From positions 62,001 through 126,000 of the forward strand of contig NZ_VLLA01000008.1 of assembly GCF_007830635.1 (NCBI RefSeq): a stretch of 64,000 nt of DNA. The letters run 5' to 3'. The translations under genes were made by a program, and so were the position numbers. Source of the stretch: Bradyrhizobium huanghuaihaiense (GTDB lineage Bacteria; Pseudomonadota; Alphaproteobacteria; Rhizobiales; Xanthobacteraceae). The notes under the pieces were generated by a model. That model was given only the letters and a program-made list of their open reading frames with translations. It ran no database searches and was not told the origin of the DNA. Shown piece by piece: positions 44,828 through 54,554 of the stretch (position 1 is the stretch's first letter; the number at the start of each line of letters is the position of its first letter).

Positions 44828-45082
44828 ATGTCTAAATCGAAGTCTGGTGTTCAGCTCGATATGTTTCCGCCCTTCACGATCAACAAGACGGATTCTGGTC
44901 GCGTCATCGTTCGCCCGCTGGAGGATGGTCATGGGATCAAGAACCGCGTTGACCGGCTCTGCGAGGCCTTCGGGGGCCGTTATGTCGACCAGGAGGAGGG
45001 CTACGTCATGACCAAGGCCGGCGTGGCCAACATGGAGGCGGCTTACGTGAAGGGCCGCGAATCGTTCTTCTGGTTGCTGTAG
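44828..45082 (+). CDS. Small unknown protein, 84 residues
   Basis: GAGGAG lies upstream of ATG 44828. The sequence SGVQLDMFPPFTINKTDSGRVIVRPLEDG leads into a mixed alpha/beta stretch (VDRLCEAFGGRYVDQEEGYV). It is compact and balanced in composition, so probably a real protein. No homologous family recognised. It is part of the element's string of small genes. Confidence 0.6.
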   Translation: MSKSKSGVQLDMFPPFTINKTDSGRVIVRPLEDGHGIKNRVDRLCEAFGGRYVDQEEGYVMTKAGVANMEAAYVKGRESFFWLL

Positions 45083-45256
45083 TTTGTCCCGCGAGCCGGC
45101 ACCGACGGATGCGGTTTGAAGCGCACAACTGTCGATTTTGCGCAGTGTAGCACGTAAGCCATCAAGGACTCACGGCACGATTGCTAGGCGCCGTGAATCC
45201 CAGAGTGCCGACGGGTGGCTGGCCGCCTCCCGCAGTGGTAGAAAGAGGAGTGATAG

Positions 45257-45484
45257 ATGGGCAAACCGCGCACTTATTCGTGCTGGGACACGTCAGTAAG
45301 GATCCAGGAGGCTGGTCACGGGCTTGGCGTCTACGGGAATACGTATGAACTCTTCCCAGGCGGCGGTCACACGCGTACCGGCGACGCGATTATGATCCAT
45401 ATGACGCCGGGCATCCGGTTTCTGATCAAAGATGTCGACGCTGCTATTGCCGAGGCCAATCGCCGCGCGAACGAGCGGGTCTGA
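45257..45484 (+). CDS. Small unknown protein, 75 residues
   Basis: GAGGAG precedes ATG 45257. The sequence is short and mixed (YSCWDTSVRIQEAGHGLGVY, then IRFLIKDVDAAIAEANRRAN at the end). It looks like a folded small protein; no family recognised. It lies between the 84-residue protein and the SRAP homologue. Confidence 0.55.
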   Translation: MGKPRTYSCWDTSVRIQEAGHGLGVYGNTYELFPGGGHTRTGDAIMIHMTPGIRFLIKDVDAAIAEANRRANERV

Positions 45485-45653
45485 CGTGTAAATCGGCGCC
45501 GGACGCCGGTAAGTACGGCTACCCACGTGGCGAGTGCCCCGCTGCGGTATCAAAAAGACAACGCAGCCGCAATGGACCGGCTCCCGGTCGCTGCCGCGAG
45601 GCCAGACTGCTAAAGCTCCAGCAACGAACCCGCCAGCCGGATCCGGAATACCG

Positions 45654-46334
45654 ATGGGCAATCTCTATTCGATCACGACCAACCAAGCCGCTATCAGCGC
45701 TCTGTTCCGCGTCGTCAACCGCTACGTCGGCAACCTTGCGCTGATGCCCGGCGTCTTTCCGGACTACAGGGCGCCGATTGTGCGCAATAGTGCCGATGGC
45801 CGGGAGCTCGCTACCGCAAGGTGGGGGATGCCGTCGTCCCAGCAAGCCCTCCTGCAGGCAACCAAGAAACGCGCCGAGAAACTGCAGGCGAAAGGCAAAA
45901 CCATCAACTTCAAGGAGTTGCTGCGGATGGAGCCGGACAGCGGCACCATCAACATCCGAAACGTGAAGTCGAAGCACTGGAGGCGCTGGCTGGGTCCGGA
46001 GCACCGCTGCGTGGTGCCGTTCAACTCGTTCAGCGAGTTCAACAAGGCCGAAGGCGGCGACATCTGGTTCGCGCTCGACGAAAGCCGTCCGCTCGCATGC
46101 TTCGCCGGCATCTGGACCAACTGGACGTCGGTCCGGAAGGTCAAGGAAGGCGAGACCACCAATAACCTCTTTGCATTTCTGACGACGGAGGCGAACGCCG
46201 AAGTCTTCGCCATCCATCCGAAGGCAATGCCCGTCATCCTGACGACGCCCGACGAGATCGAGACCTGGATGACCGCACCCGCCGCCAAAAACCGAGCCGA
46301 TGCCGGCGAGCTCACAATGCTGAAGACGTACTGA
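45654..46334 (+). CDS. SRAP (YedK/HMCES) family protein with Gly in place of catalytic Cys2
   Basis: 226 residues from ATG 45654. The fold motifs of SOS-response-associated peptidases are present: YSITTNQAAISALF, ARWGMP, TINIRNVKSKHWR, RCVVPFNSFSEF (active-site Glu region) and IHPKAMPVILTTPDE (His region). In the family, Met1 is removed and Cys2 forms a thiazolidine cross-link with abasic sites in single-stranded DNA. Here codon 2 is GGC (Gly), one base from TGC, and no other Cys is near the N-terminus. It may be a non-crosslinking DNA-binding paralogue, or inactive. A longer frame to 45534 starts outside the fold. Confidence 0.85.
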   Translation: MGNLYSITTNQAAISALFRVVNRYVGNLALMPGVFPDYRAPIVRNSADGRELATARWGMPSSQQALLQATKKRAEKLQAKGKTINFKELLRMEPDSGTINIRNVKSKHWRRWLGPEHRCVVPFNSFSEFNKAEGGDIWFALDESRPLACFAGIWTNWTSVRKVKEGETTNNLFAFLTTEANAEVFAIHPKAMPVILTTPDEIETWMTAPAAKNRADAGELTMLKTY

Positions 46335-46495
46335 GTCAGAGTTCGTTGGACTGTTCTGAATGGCGCGCCACTCAGAACAAAACTGCGAACTCGAATGTAA
46401 TTGAAATTACAGCCATACATTGCTCGACCTGCCGCTTAAGGGTTGAGCCTATCTTCAACAGGACAAGCGCGCCGGCTGGAAGGACATTGGGCCAA

Positions 46496-46626
46496 GAGAA
46501 AGCGAGTGGCCTCAAGTGCCGTCATGCAGCCGAGACCGGCGTGACAGCTTGCCGATAGACGCCGTCCCCCACGTCGCCAACCGCAAAGAGGCCCGGCTTG
46601 AGCGTCGCAAATCGGTGAGGGCTACG
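46496..46626 (-). pseudogene. trxB: Thioredoxin reductase C-terminal remnant
   Basis: On the minus strand RFATLKPGLFAVGDVGDGVYRQAVTPVSA matches the FAD-binding C-terminal motif of thioredoxin reductases (PGLFAAGDV...YRQAVTAAG). It then hits a stop. In the next frame GCMTALEATRFL continues the family sequence exactly where expected, so one frameshift separates the two pieces. Nothing upstream resembles the rest of the enzyme. Confidence 0.75.
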
Positions 46627-46775
46627 CTCGCCTGCGCTGATCGTCGGAGGAACGAGAATACGTTTTACTCCTTCAAACAGGATATTGTGCACTCCAGCGC
46701 ATTGGCAGCGTACCGCAGCGGCTCTAGGTAAAATGATGATATTGTGACGATCGTCGAGAAGCGGGAGACGAGGCA

Positions 46776-46970
46776 ATGATACGGGATGAGAAGCTCCAAA
46801 GGATCATCGAACGCGCTATCCAATCAGCTTTCGTTGATTTTCCAGACGCGGGAAACGGGACGGTGTGGCCGAAAACTTACAAAGAGCCCAACGAATGCAA
46901 GACTATCGCAACAGCCGTCCTCGCCGCTCTCGAAAGTGCAGGCTACAGAGTTTCGCTCGATGCAAACTGA
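46776..46970 (+). CDS. Small conserved protein of unknown function
   Basis: 64 residues starting at ATG 46776, with a purine-rich leader (GAGACGAGG). The sequence KLQRIIERAIQSAFVDFPDA and TIATAVLAALESAGYRVSLD is helical and regular, of a kind I associate with small Bradyrhizobium proteins. It lies between two broken genes and may be one of the few intact genes here. Function unknown. Confidence 0.6.
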   Translation: MIRDEKLQRIIERAIQSAFVDFPDAGNGTVWPKTYKEPNECKTIATAVLAALESAGYRVSLDAN

Positions 46971-46988
46971 GGCATCAAGGTAAGCCAC

Positions 46989-47502
46989 CTAAGCCTCGAT
47001 CAGGCCGCGCTCATAGCAGGCTTTATAGTAAGGAAAAACGACCGCCGGATCGGGCCTGTGGAGACGACGGTGCTTTCCGGGATAGTGCAGCCGCCACAGA
47101 ACATCGCGAATGATATTAAGTCGCGCATGTTCCTTGTCGCCGGCCCGGACCACGGACACGCTCAACTCCAGCACGGTTGTACCGACTGCGATTGAACAGC
47201 ACGATCTCTCCTGCCGCGGGCAAGTGCGAAACGTGACGCTGGAAGTACCATGAACACCGCTCCCGATTGCTCGGCGGCCCCAGCGCTACGATGCGGGTAT
47301 CACGCGGGCTTAGATGTTCGACAATCGACTTGATCGTGCCATCCTTGCCGGCGGCGTCGCGACCTTCGACGATGCCAAGGATTCGCTGGCCGCGCTCAAT
47401 CACGCTGCGCTGCAGCTTGACGAGCTCGATTTGCGGCCGGACCAGCAGCGCGTGATACCTATGGCGACTCAAATGTTGCGGAAGCGGTGGCCGGTTCTTC
47501 AT
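46989..47502 (-). pseudogene. ppk2: Polyphosphate kinase 2 with internal deletion and frameshift
   Basis: From ATG 47502 (GGAGGGA upstream) the minus strand encodes a good PPK2 N-terminus: RPQIELVKLQRSVIERGQRI, then the Walker A region VEGRDAAGKDGTIK, HLSPRDTRIVALGPP, and YFQRHVSHLPAAGEIVLFNR with YNRAGVERV. The frame then switches. The other frame gives RAGDKEHARLNIIRDVLWRL and PDPAVVFPYYKACYERGLIE, the family C-terminus. The middle of the enzyme, including the lid region, is missing, roughly 100 residues. It should be non-functional. Confidence 0.85.
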
Positions 47503-47830
47503 GGTTCGATCCCTCCTAGTCGCCTCACTATCCAGGGTTGTCACGCCGACACGGCGCTGTCCATCATTTGCGGCCCTCCGACCAGCGGTCACGTCACACT
47601 TGTCGGATCCTGTCGCACCGCGAAACTGATGTTGTGCTTGCACTTCGACACCCGTCAACATGACCGTATGAATGAATCGCAGCGTTCTTGCTCGGTGCCT
47701 CGTCCGCAAATCCGCCCGGGTTTCGGTCGTCTGGATTGACATTTGCATGGGCACGTTCAACTTGGCCATACTTCCCGAGGGGACCACCGGATAAGGGCCT
47801 GTCAGACGCTGCCGCGGATTGGAGCTTGCG

Positions 47831-48694
47831 TTGATTACGCTGAAGGTTCTTCACACGACGACCTATCGATTCAACGAACACGTGCACCTGTTGCCGCACC
47901 GCTTGATGCTTCGTCCGCGCGAAAGCCGCGAGCTTCGTTTGATTTCGAGCAACGTCACGGTGACGCCGCATGCGGCCTTGACCTGGGCGCACGATGTGTT
48001 TGGCAATGCAATCGCGACGGCCACGTTTCAGATGACAGCCTCCAACCTGGTGATCGCCAGCGTCGCGGAGCTTCAGCTCGACGCGGTTGCATGGCCGGTG
48101 TTCGATATCGCTGTCTCGGCCATGTCTTACCCATTCCGCTATTCTGATGACGATTGGACCGATCTCGGCGCCCTGGCTCTCCCCCAGTTCTCGGACACGG
48201 CGGGGGTCCTACGAAGTTGGGCACAAATGTTCGTTCGAGGAAGTCGGACTGATACGCTGTCGCTGCTAAAGGACCTGAGCGTCGGCGTTTCGGAAGCTGT
48301 CCGGTACCAGAGCCGTGAGGATGAGGGTACCCAAACGCCGGTAGAAACGTTAAATCGTGGCTGGGGGTCATGCCGGGATTTCGCGATGCTGTTTACCGAA
48401 GCAGCACGCATGCTCGGGTTCGGAGCCAGGATCGTCTCCGGCTATCTTTACAATCCAGAGCAACAGAGCGTCGGATCGAGCAATGCGGGATCAACCCATG
48501 CGTGGGCCGAGGTCTTCGTACCGGGCGCCGGCTGGATCACTTTCGACCCGACGAATCGCAGCCTCGGCGGCCTCAATCTGATCCCAGTCGCGGTCGCGCG
48601 CGACATCCGGCAGACGATTCCAGTGTCCGGCAGCTTCGTCGGCAGCATCGGCGCCTTCGCCGGGATGTCCGTAGAAGTTCTTGTCACATCATAG
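47831..48694 (+). CDS. Transglutaminase-like cysteine peptidase family protein
   Basis: 287 residues from TTG 47831 (GGAG six bases upstream; TTG 47819 is also in frame). The N-terminal domain (LHTTTYRFNEHVHLLPHRLML) is the beta region that precedes bacterial transglutaminase cores. The catalytic triad is visible: C181 in GWGSCRDFAML, H223 in STHAWAEVFV and D239 in ITFDPTN. No signal peptide. Relatives sit beside circularly permuted ATP-grasp genes in peptide-tagging clusters, but none is present here. Substrate unknown. Confidence 0.88.
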   Translation: MITLKVLHTTTYRFNEHVHLLPHRLMLRPRESRELRLISSNVTVTPHAALTWAHDVFGNAIATATFQMTASNLVIASVAELQLDAVAWPVFDIAVSAMSYPFRYSDDDWTDLGALALPQFSDTAGVLRSWAQMFVRGSRTDTLSLLKDLSVGVSEAVRYQSREDEGTQTPVETLNRGWGSCRDFAMLFTEAARMLGFGARIVSGYLYNPEQQSVGSSNAGSTHAWAEVFVPGAGWITFDPTNRSLGGLNLIPVAVARDIRQTIPVSGSFVGSIGAFAGMSVEVLVTS

Positions 48695-49232
48695 ATCGAC
48701 GCATTGGACCTTCGGCAACCTTTCTGATCAGCCGTTCAGCTTCAAGGCCCTCACGTTTTCTAGAAGGGACTTCAGGCGCCCGCTCATGATGGGCATCGCC
48801 TGTTGCGCCTACTCGTCAGTGGGGCTTGGGCCAAAGAGTGACATTGCGATCAGTGATGCCGTCCTAATCTGATGGCAAATTCCCTTTCGTTAAATTTTCT
48901 TGAATGAGCAATTTTGACCCTGAGCTCGCGCCGCGTTGCGGCACAATACTTCTCACCGCCCTGCTCTCGGCATCCATCGATGATTGAGAGAATGTTTGCG
49001 AGGAGCGCAGCTATAGCCAAATGATTCCCGCTAACGGCAACACCCGCTGAAGGATCGCCGCTAGGCAGGATGGAATTGGGCGATTGGCATAACCTGTCGA
49101 CAGACTTTCAGGGCTGTCGCTGACCCACGTCAATCCACACGAAACAAACAAATCGGCGATAGCTGGAACTCTTGTCGGCTTGCCCTGTTCATTCTTTGTC
49201 CGATTCCGGACGCATAAGAATTGGTGGATACT
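48695..49232. other. Intergenic stretch, no supported gene
   Basis: About 540 bp, lower in GC than the flanks. No frame with a ribosome-binding site or recognisable product was seen. Confidence 0.45.
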
Positions 49233-49484
49233 ATGAAAAGAATTCTATTAGCGACAGTCTCTGTTCTCGCATTCGCTTCTCCGTCGTTCGCGGCGGAGAC
49301 TGGCAAAACCGTTGGCCAATCGCCCTCCTCGTTCTACCTGGCTCAGGATACTGCGACCATGAAGTGTCAGATCGTCGAGAGCCAGCCTGCTGCCGGCGGC
49401 AGCATGAAGGTTGTCGGCGCCGCTCACACGACAAAGGCCTCGGCAGAAGCGGCTTTGAAGGCGGACAAAACTTGCGCCAAGTAA
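49233..49484 (+). CDS. Small exported protein of unknown function
   Basis: 83 residues with a signal peptide (MKRILLATVSVLAFASPSFAAE). The mature protein, about 60 residues, has two Cys (TMKCQIVE and KTCAK at the end) that may form a disulphide, and a helix with HTTKASAEAALKADK. It resembles a small secreted rhizobial family of unknown role. ATG 49233 is preferred over upstream in-frame starts because it begins the signal peptide. Confidence 0.7.
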   Translation: MKRILLATVSVLAFASPSFAAETGKTVGQSPSSFYLAQDTATMKCQIVESQPAAGGSMKVVGAAHTTKASAEAALKADKTCAK

Positions 49485-49657
49485 TCGGTTAAGTCGCGGC
49501 GCGAGTACAAAGGCGGCTCTGCGAGTTCGCTAGAACCACGAATCCTCGGATCCGCCCCCACCAGCGCCTCGAGCGCCCTGGGTCGAGGTTCTTTATCGGC
49601 CAGCGGCACGCAATCGACTTGCCGCTTGAGATGCTCCAAATTCGAGAGGATACGACC

Positions 49658-50002
49658 ATGAACCAGCAGACAATGAGATACGCGATTGCGGTCGCACTCT
49701 TCGGTGCGGCGACGCTCGCCTCGGTGCTGCCTTCGGGGGCAGCTCCGATCTCGCCGAGCACGACTCTTCCGACACAAGCGGCTTCGTCGTCCGCAGTGAC
49801 AGAAGTCTACTACCGACGCCACTACCGCGGTCGCGGCTACTACGGCGCTCCGGGGGCCGCAATTGGTCTTGGCATCCTGGGTGCCGCGGCTGGAGCCGCC
49901 GCCTACGGAGCCTACGGGCCAGGCTACGCGCCGGGCTACTATGCGCCAGATTACTACGGCGGCCCGTATCCCTATCGCCGCCAATACTACGCCCCGTATT
50001 GA
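49658..50002 (+). CDS. Exported Gly/Tyr-rich protein
   Basis: 114 residues from ATG 49658 (GAGAGGATA upstream). The signal peptide ends near SGAAP. After a Ser/Thr linker the chain reads YYRRHYRGRGYYG. A hydrophobic Gly/Ala run follows (AIGLGILGAAAGAAAYGAYG), probably a membrane hairpin, then a Tyr/Pro/Gly tail (PGYAPGYYAPDYYGGPYPYR). Such proteins are common in Bradyrhizobium envelopes; the function is unknown. Confidence 0.75.
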   Translation: MNQQTMRYAIAVALFGAATLASVLPSGAAPISPSTTLPTQAASSSAVTEVYYRRHYRGRGYYGAPGAAIGLGILGAAAGAAAYGAYGPGYAPGYYAPDYYGGPYPYRRQYYAPY

Positions 50003-50238
50003 GGGCACGAGCGACGCTGTTTGGGCGTGGCAACCTCTGTCACAGACCATTCCCACTCAACACGCGCTCGAGCGCGCACTGGATCGCGATGGCGCGGCTG
50101 CGCCCTTGTGATCCGGTCAACTGCATCGGCCCCTCCCATCCGGGGTCGCCTGCGGACTCTTGCAGGAGGTCGACGACTCGCAAGACAGACAAAACTTGAG
50201 ACCCAATATCCACAAGGTCCCACCAAAGGAGTCGGACA

Positions 50239-50403
50239 ATGTCGATCGGACTTATCCTCATCATCCTCCTCATCATCTTCCTGCTTGGTGGCTTCAGCGG
50301 CCGCTTCGGCGGCTACGGCTACGGCTATGGCCACGGTGGGATGGGGGTCATCGGTACCATCCTGGTCATCCTCGTCGTATTGCTACTTCTGGGTCGGCTC
50401 TGA
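50239..50403 (+). CDS. DUF3309 family small membrane protein
   Basis: 54 residues, easily missed because of its length. AAAGGAG lies upstream of ATG 50239. Two membrane helices (MSIGLILIILLIIFLLGG and GVIGTILVILVVLLLLGRL) flank a Gly/Tyr loop (RFGGYGYGYGHGG). This pattern is DUF3309. It lies in a run of envelope-type small genes. Confidence 0.85.
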   Translation: MSIGLILIILLIIFLLGGFSGRFGGYGYGYGHGGMGVIGTILVILVVLLLLGRL

Positions 50404-50499
50404 CCCTCGCAGGGTCGGCTGTGTCGACCGGGCGCCTCCCAAAATATCCTGTCCCCGGCGTACCGGGTCCCAACGAGCCCCGACCAGCTGAAGCCGACA

Positions 50500-50738
50500 A
50501 TGCCCGCCGATGAAGGGGTGTTTGTGCCTGCCTCGGTCCTGCTGCAGCGGCTGCACGACGAGGCACCGGCAAGATCGCTTTACCCTGGGCTGGCTGATGG
50601 GTCGCCTACACAAGCGCTCCTTCGGCCCTATTATGCCGCTGCTCGCTGTGGTCGCTATTGCACCGGATGTCTCGATCGTAGCCGGCCTGCTACTCATGAT
50701 CCCCGCGTCCCAGATGATCGCGGTCTTCGGTCTAATCA
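50500..50738 (+). pseudogene. ExoD-like exopolysaccharide protein remnant
   Basis: Two frames carry one gene. The first, from ATG 50500, gives VFVPASVLLQRLHDEAPA. After a frameshift near 50569 the second gives DRFTLGWLMGRLHKRSFGPI followed by a membrane segment with VSIVAGLLLMIPASQMIA. This is the N-terminal third of an ExoD family protein. The family similarity stops at 50738, so the gene is both frameshifted and truncated. Confidence 0.75.
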
Positions 50739-50894
50739 CGGGGGCGACCAACCAGGGCGGAGCTATGCACTTCCCAAAATCCAGTAACGGTGGGGTGCGT
50801 CCTGACTGGTTTGGTAACAATTCTCACCCGCCACCCGGCTGCAATGCAAAGTGCTGATTTTGAGATATTGCACAAGGCGTCCTCACGGAAATCC

Positions 50895-50950
50895 GTGAAA
50901 CGGCGAGAATTCATCACGCTTCTCGGCGGCCGCTTTTTGCTGGTTCCTGC
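50895..50950 (+). pseudogene. Tat-type leader fragment of an ABC transporter binding protein
   Basis: From GTG 50895 the reading is VKRREFITLLGGRFLLVPA, the start of the Tat signal (KRREFITLLGG) found on many Bradyrhizobium ABC substrate-binding proteins. Nothing of the mature protein follows; the groEL terminator begins at once. Confidence 0.55.
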
Positions 50951-50983
50951 AAAAAAGGCCCAAGCATCTCTGCCGGGCCTTCG
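50951..50983 (-). terminator. Rho-independent terminator of groESL
   Basis: On the minus strand AAGGCCC and GGGCCTT pair around a 13-base loop and are followed by TTTT. It is about 30 bp past the groEL stop codon. Confidence 0.9.
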
Positions 50984-51011
50984 TTATTGTTGAGCTCTGA
51001 ACGAGTAGGAC

Positions 51012-52652
<1,641 letters not shown>

Positions 52653-52793
52653 CATGATCTCCGTTTTCAACTGTCAGATCCAAGGACCGTGCGACTGGAC
52701 GAGCCCTTAAGTGGCGGGACTTGAATTTGCAGGCCTCGTCCTTCGAGACGCGGGCTGCAGGGACGGCTCAGGATAAGGAAAATTGGCTGGCGT

Positions 52794-53111
52794 CTATGCG
52801 ACCTTCTTCTTGGCGGCGGGCAGCTCAGTGAGAACGCCCATAATGTCGCTTTCCTTCATGATCAGTAGTTCCTGACCATCGAGCTTGACCTCGGTGCCTG
52901 ACCACTTGCCGAACAGGACGCGGTCGCCAACCTTGAGATCGATGGGAATCAGCTTGCCGGATTCATCGCGGCCGCCTGGGCCAACCGCCGTGATCTCGCC
53001 CTGCGAAGGTTTTTCCTTGGCAGTGTCCGGAATGATGATGCCACCAGCGGTTTTGTCTTCGGCCTCAATGCGCTTGACCACAACGCGGTCGTGAAGCGGA
53101 CGGAATTTCAT
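52794..53111 (-). CDS. groES: Co-chaperonin GroES
   Basis: 105 residues, beginning KFRPLHDRVVVKRIEAEDKT. The mobile loop is TAGGIIIPDTAKEKP, followed by LKVGDRVLFGKWSGTEVKLDG. GGAGGA precedes the ATG. It caps the GroEL ring. It is the first gene of the operon, with a CIRCE-like element 41-67 bp upstream. Confidence 0.98.
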   Translation of the reverse strand: MKFRPLHDRVVVKRIEAEDKTAGGIIIPDTAKEKPSQGEITAVGPGGRDESGKLIPIDLKVGDRVLFGKWSGTEVKLDGQELLIMKESDIMGVLTELPAAKKKVA

Positions 53112-53151
53112 GCTGTCCTCCTGTTTTCTTGTTGTTGTTGCTTTGGACGAA

Positions 53152-53178
53152 ATGGCAGTCGTGGCCAGCGAGTGCTAA
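53152..53178 (-). promoter_or_regulatory. CIRCE element (HrcA operator), imperfect
   Basis: On the minus strand TTAGCACTC, a nine-base spacer and GACTGCCAT. The left arm is a perfect CIRCE half; the right arm matches GAGTGCTAA at six of nine positions. Spacing is the canonical nine bases. It indicates HrcA repression of groESL. Confidence 0.75.
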
Positions 53179-53455
53179 TCAGCACATAAGCCGCCGCAAG
53201 GGGACGTACAAGACCGTCCCGAAACGATATTCTGCTCAGAGCATCACGAAATAGCTGCCAAGACCGCGGCGGCTAAGGATCCGGTGAAGGCCAGCTGTGT
53301 GGTGCGAAAGTCGTTGGACGCCGCGTCATCAAATTTAAGAAAGCTTCCCATCGCGCAGGGGCATTGCGTTGTTCTCGACGTGCGCCAGAATACGCCGGAC
53401 GTCGGTCGCTTCTTGTGCAGCCATTCAGCGGTGCTTGTCGAGATCGAGTGGCTCG

Positions 53456-53725
53456 TCACTCGCGAGGCGCTTCGGCATCAATGCGCTGAGCGTCAGCCAA
53501 ATCGACCGGGTCGATGGAAATCCTCTCCACCGTTGAAGTGCGCGGCGGCGCCGCCGGCACCGTGATCATAGTGGCAACCCGGCGAAACGCCTCGAACGAC
53601 AATCCTTCGATCATCTCCTCATCGGTGATGACCTCGTAGGCACCCGGAGGCAGGAGGCGGTCGATGCCCTTGATCCGGAAGGGATGCTTGAAGGTGACCG
53701 TTTCGCGTCGGGAGCGCATGGTCAT
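53456..53725 (-). CDS. Small conserved protein of unknown function
   Basis: 89 residues; AAGGA lies upstream of ATG 53725. The sequence RRETVTFKHPFRIKGIDRLL, then PPGAYEVITDEEMIEGLSFE, with VATMITVPA after it, looks like a small beta-rich protein. I recognise this general pattern from Bradyrhizobium genomes but know no function. It is read in the same direction as groESL, about 280 bp upstream of the CIRCE element. Confidence 0.65.
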   Translation of the reverse strand: MTMRSRRETVTFKHPFRIKGIDRLLPPGAYEVITDEEMIEGLSFEAFRRVATMITVPAAPPRTSTVERISIDPVDLADAQRIDAEAPRE

Positions 53726-54278
53726 GATCGGCTATCCTTCAGAAACGGCTTTGCATCGGCGCGATAGTGAAGCAATCCGTTTACAGTGCTCTTTGTGCCG
53801 AGATTAGCTAACTCTTTATCATGAGATGGCTGCGAAGTCACCAAACACAAGGCAATACACATCGCGGATTTGTTATAGATGCCGGCGGACGAAATGCTTG
53901 CTGATGCCAAGTGAAAAAATGCGAGTTGGCGATCGGCAAGCATCGCGACTCGGAGAGAAGAAATGCTATCTCGCAAATCTACCAGCCGAGATAGACTTGC
54001 AGCGGTTGGCTACAACCGTCATGGCGCGATGGGACGGTTCTGGCACGGTCTTCATCGTCACGCTCTTATGACGATGGTTGCTTACGCCTTCTTGCAGCAC
54101 TTCCGCATTGCCAAGACGGGGCGCAAAAATGAAACGACGGCCACCACCTCAGCCCAACCTGCCAGCCGCGCGTCCCGCCATCGTCGCTCTCATTCTTCAG
54201 CCATCAGATCCGCGATACGGATACTGCAGAACACAGGTCAGCGAAGAGCAAGGCGTGAACAAATCTGCCAAAGTCGTG
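53726..54278. other. Intergenic stretch, no supported gene
   Basis: About 550 bp of comparatively low GC. Overlapping short frames on the plus strand have no convincing start signal or family pattern. The gene at 53456-53725 must be transcribed from here. Confidence 0.4.
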
Positions 54279-54554
54279 TTAGCGCCCGCCCGAAGCGCCT
54301 TTATGATCGTGCAGGAAACGGGCGATCCGCGTCTTCAACACGGTGGCGTCGTGCGATTTGCCCGAGGCCGCGTGCTCGAAGAGCCTGCGCTGGACGTCAG
54401 TAGGCAGATCATTCCATTCGCTGACAAGGGCGGCACCCAGACATTCCAGGACTCTGCGCTCCACATCGCGCAAATCGCTGGCTTCATAGGGTAAAGGCCA
54501 CGCCAACTCCTGCGCTCCGCCTTCCTCGTCCCAACGGTCGAGAGCGGTTGCCAT
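54279..54554 (-). CDS. Small protein with RWDEEGGA motif (shared mini-domain family)
   Basis: 91 residues from ATG 54554 (GGGAG at good spacing; an upstream in-frame ATG at 54596 lacks one). It begins ATALDRWDEEGGAQE. The rest, VERRVLECLGAALVSEWNDL and RLFEHAASG, then KTRIARFLHDHKG, is clearly related to the protein at 59514-60032, in which the WDNEGGA motif lies at the other end. Function unknown. Confidence 0.7.
   Translation of the reverse strand: MATALDRWDEEGGAQELAWPLPYEASDLRDVERRVLECLGAALVSEWNDLPTDVQRRLFEHAASGKSHDATVLKTRIARFLHDHKGASGGR

Larger units (their letters stand above)
37374..46334. mobile_element. Putative integrated plasmid- or satellite-like element next to tRNA-Ser
   Basis: Starting directly after the tRNA 3' end, core-type genes give way to repeat clusters and an SOS box. 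Beyond these lie an AAA+ ATPase operon, a ribbon-helix-helix regulator, a primase/replicase-like protein, small unknown genes and an SRAP homologue. This content matches integrated plasmids or phage-satellite islands. The right boundary is uncertain: pseudogene remains begin after 46,334. I found no second copy of the tRNA 3' end and no integrase in the window, so the element may be degraded, extend differently, or rely on an integrase elsewhere. Confidence 0.5.

Noticed and set aside
54078..54494. 138-codon plus-strand frame
   Set aside because: Overlaps the supported minus-strand gene at 54279-54554 and has no family pattern.
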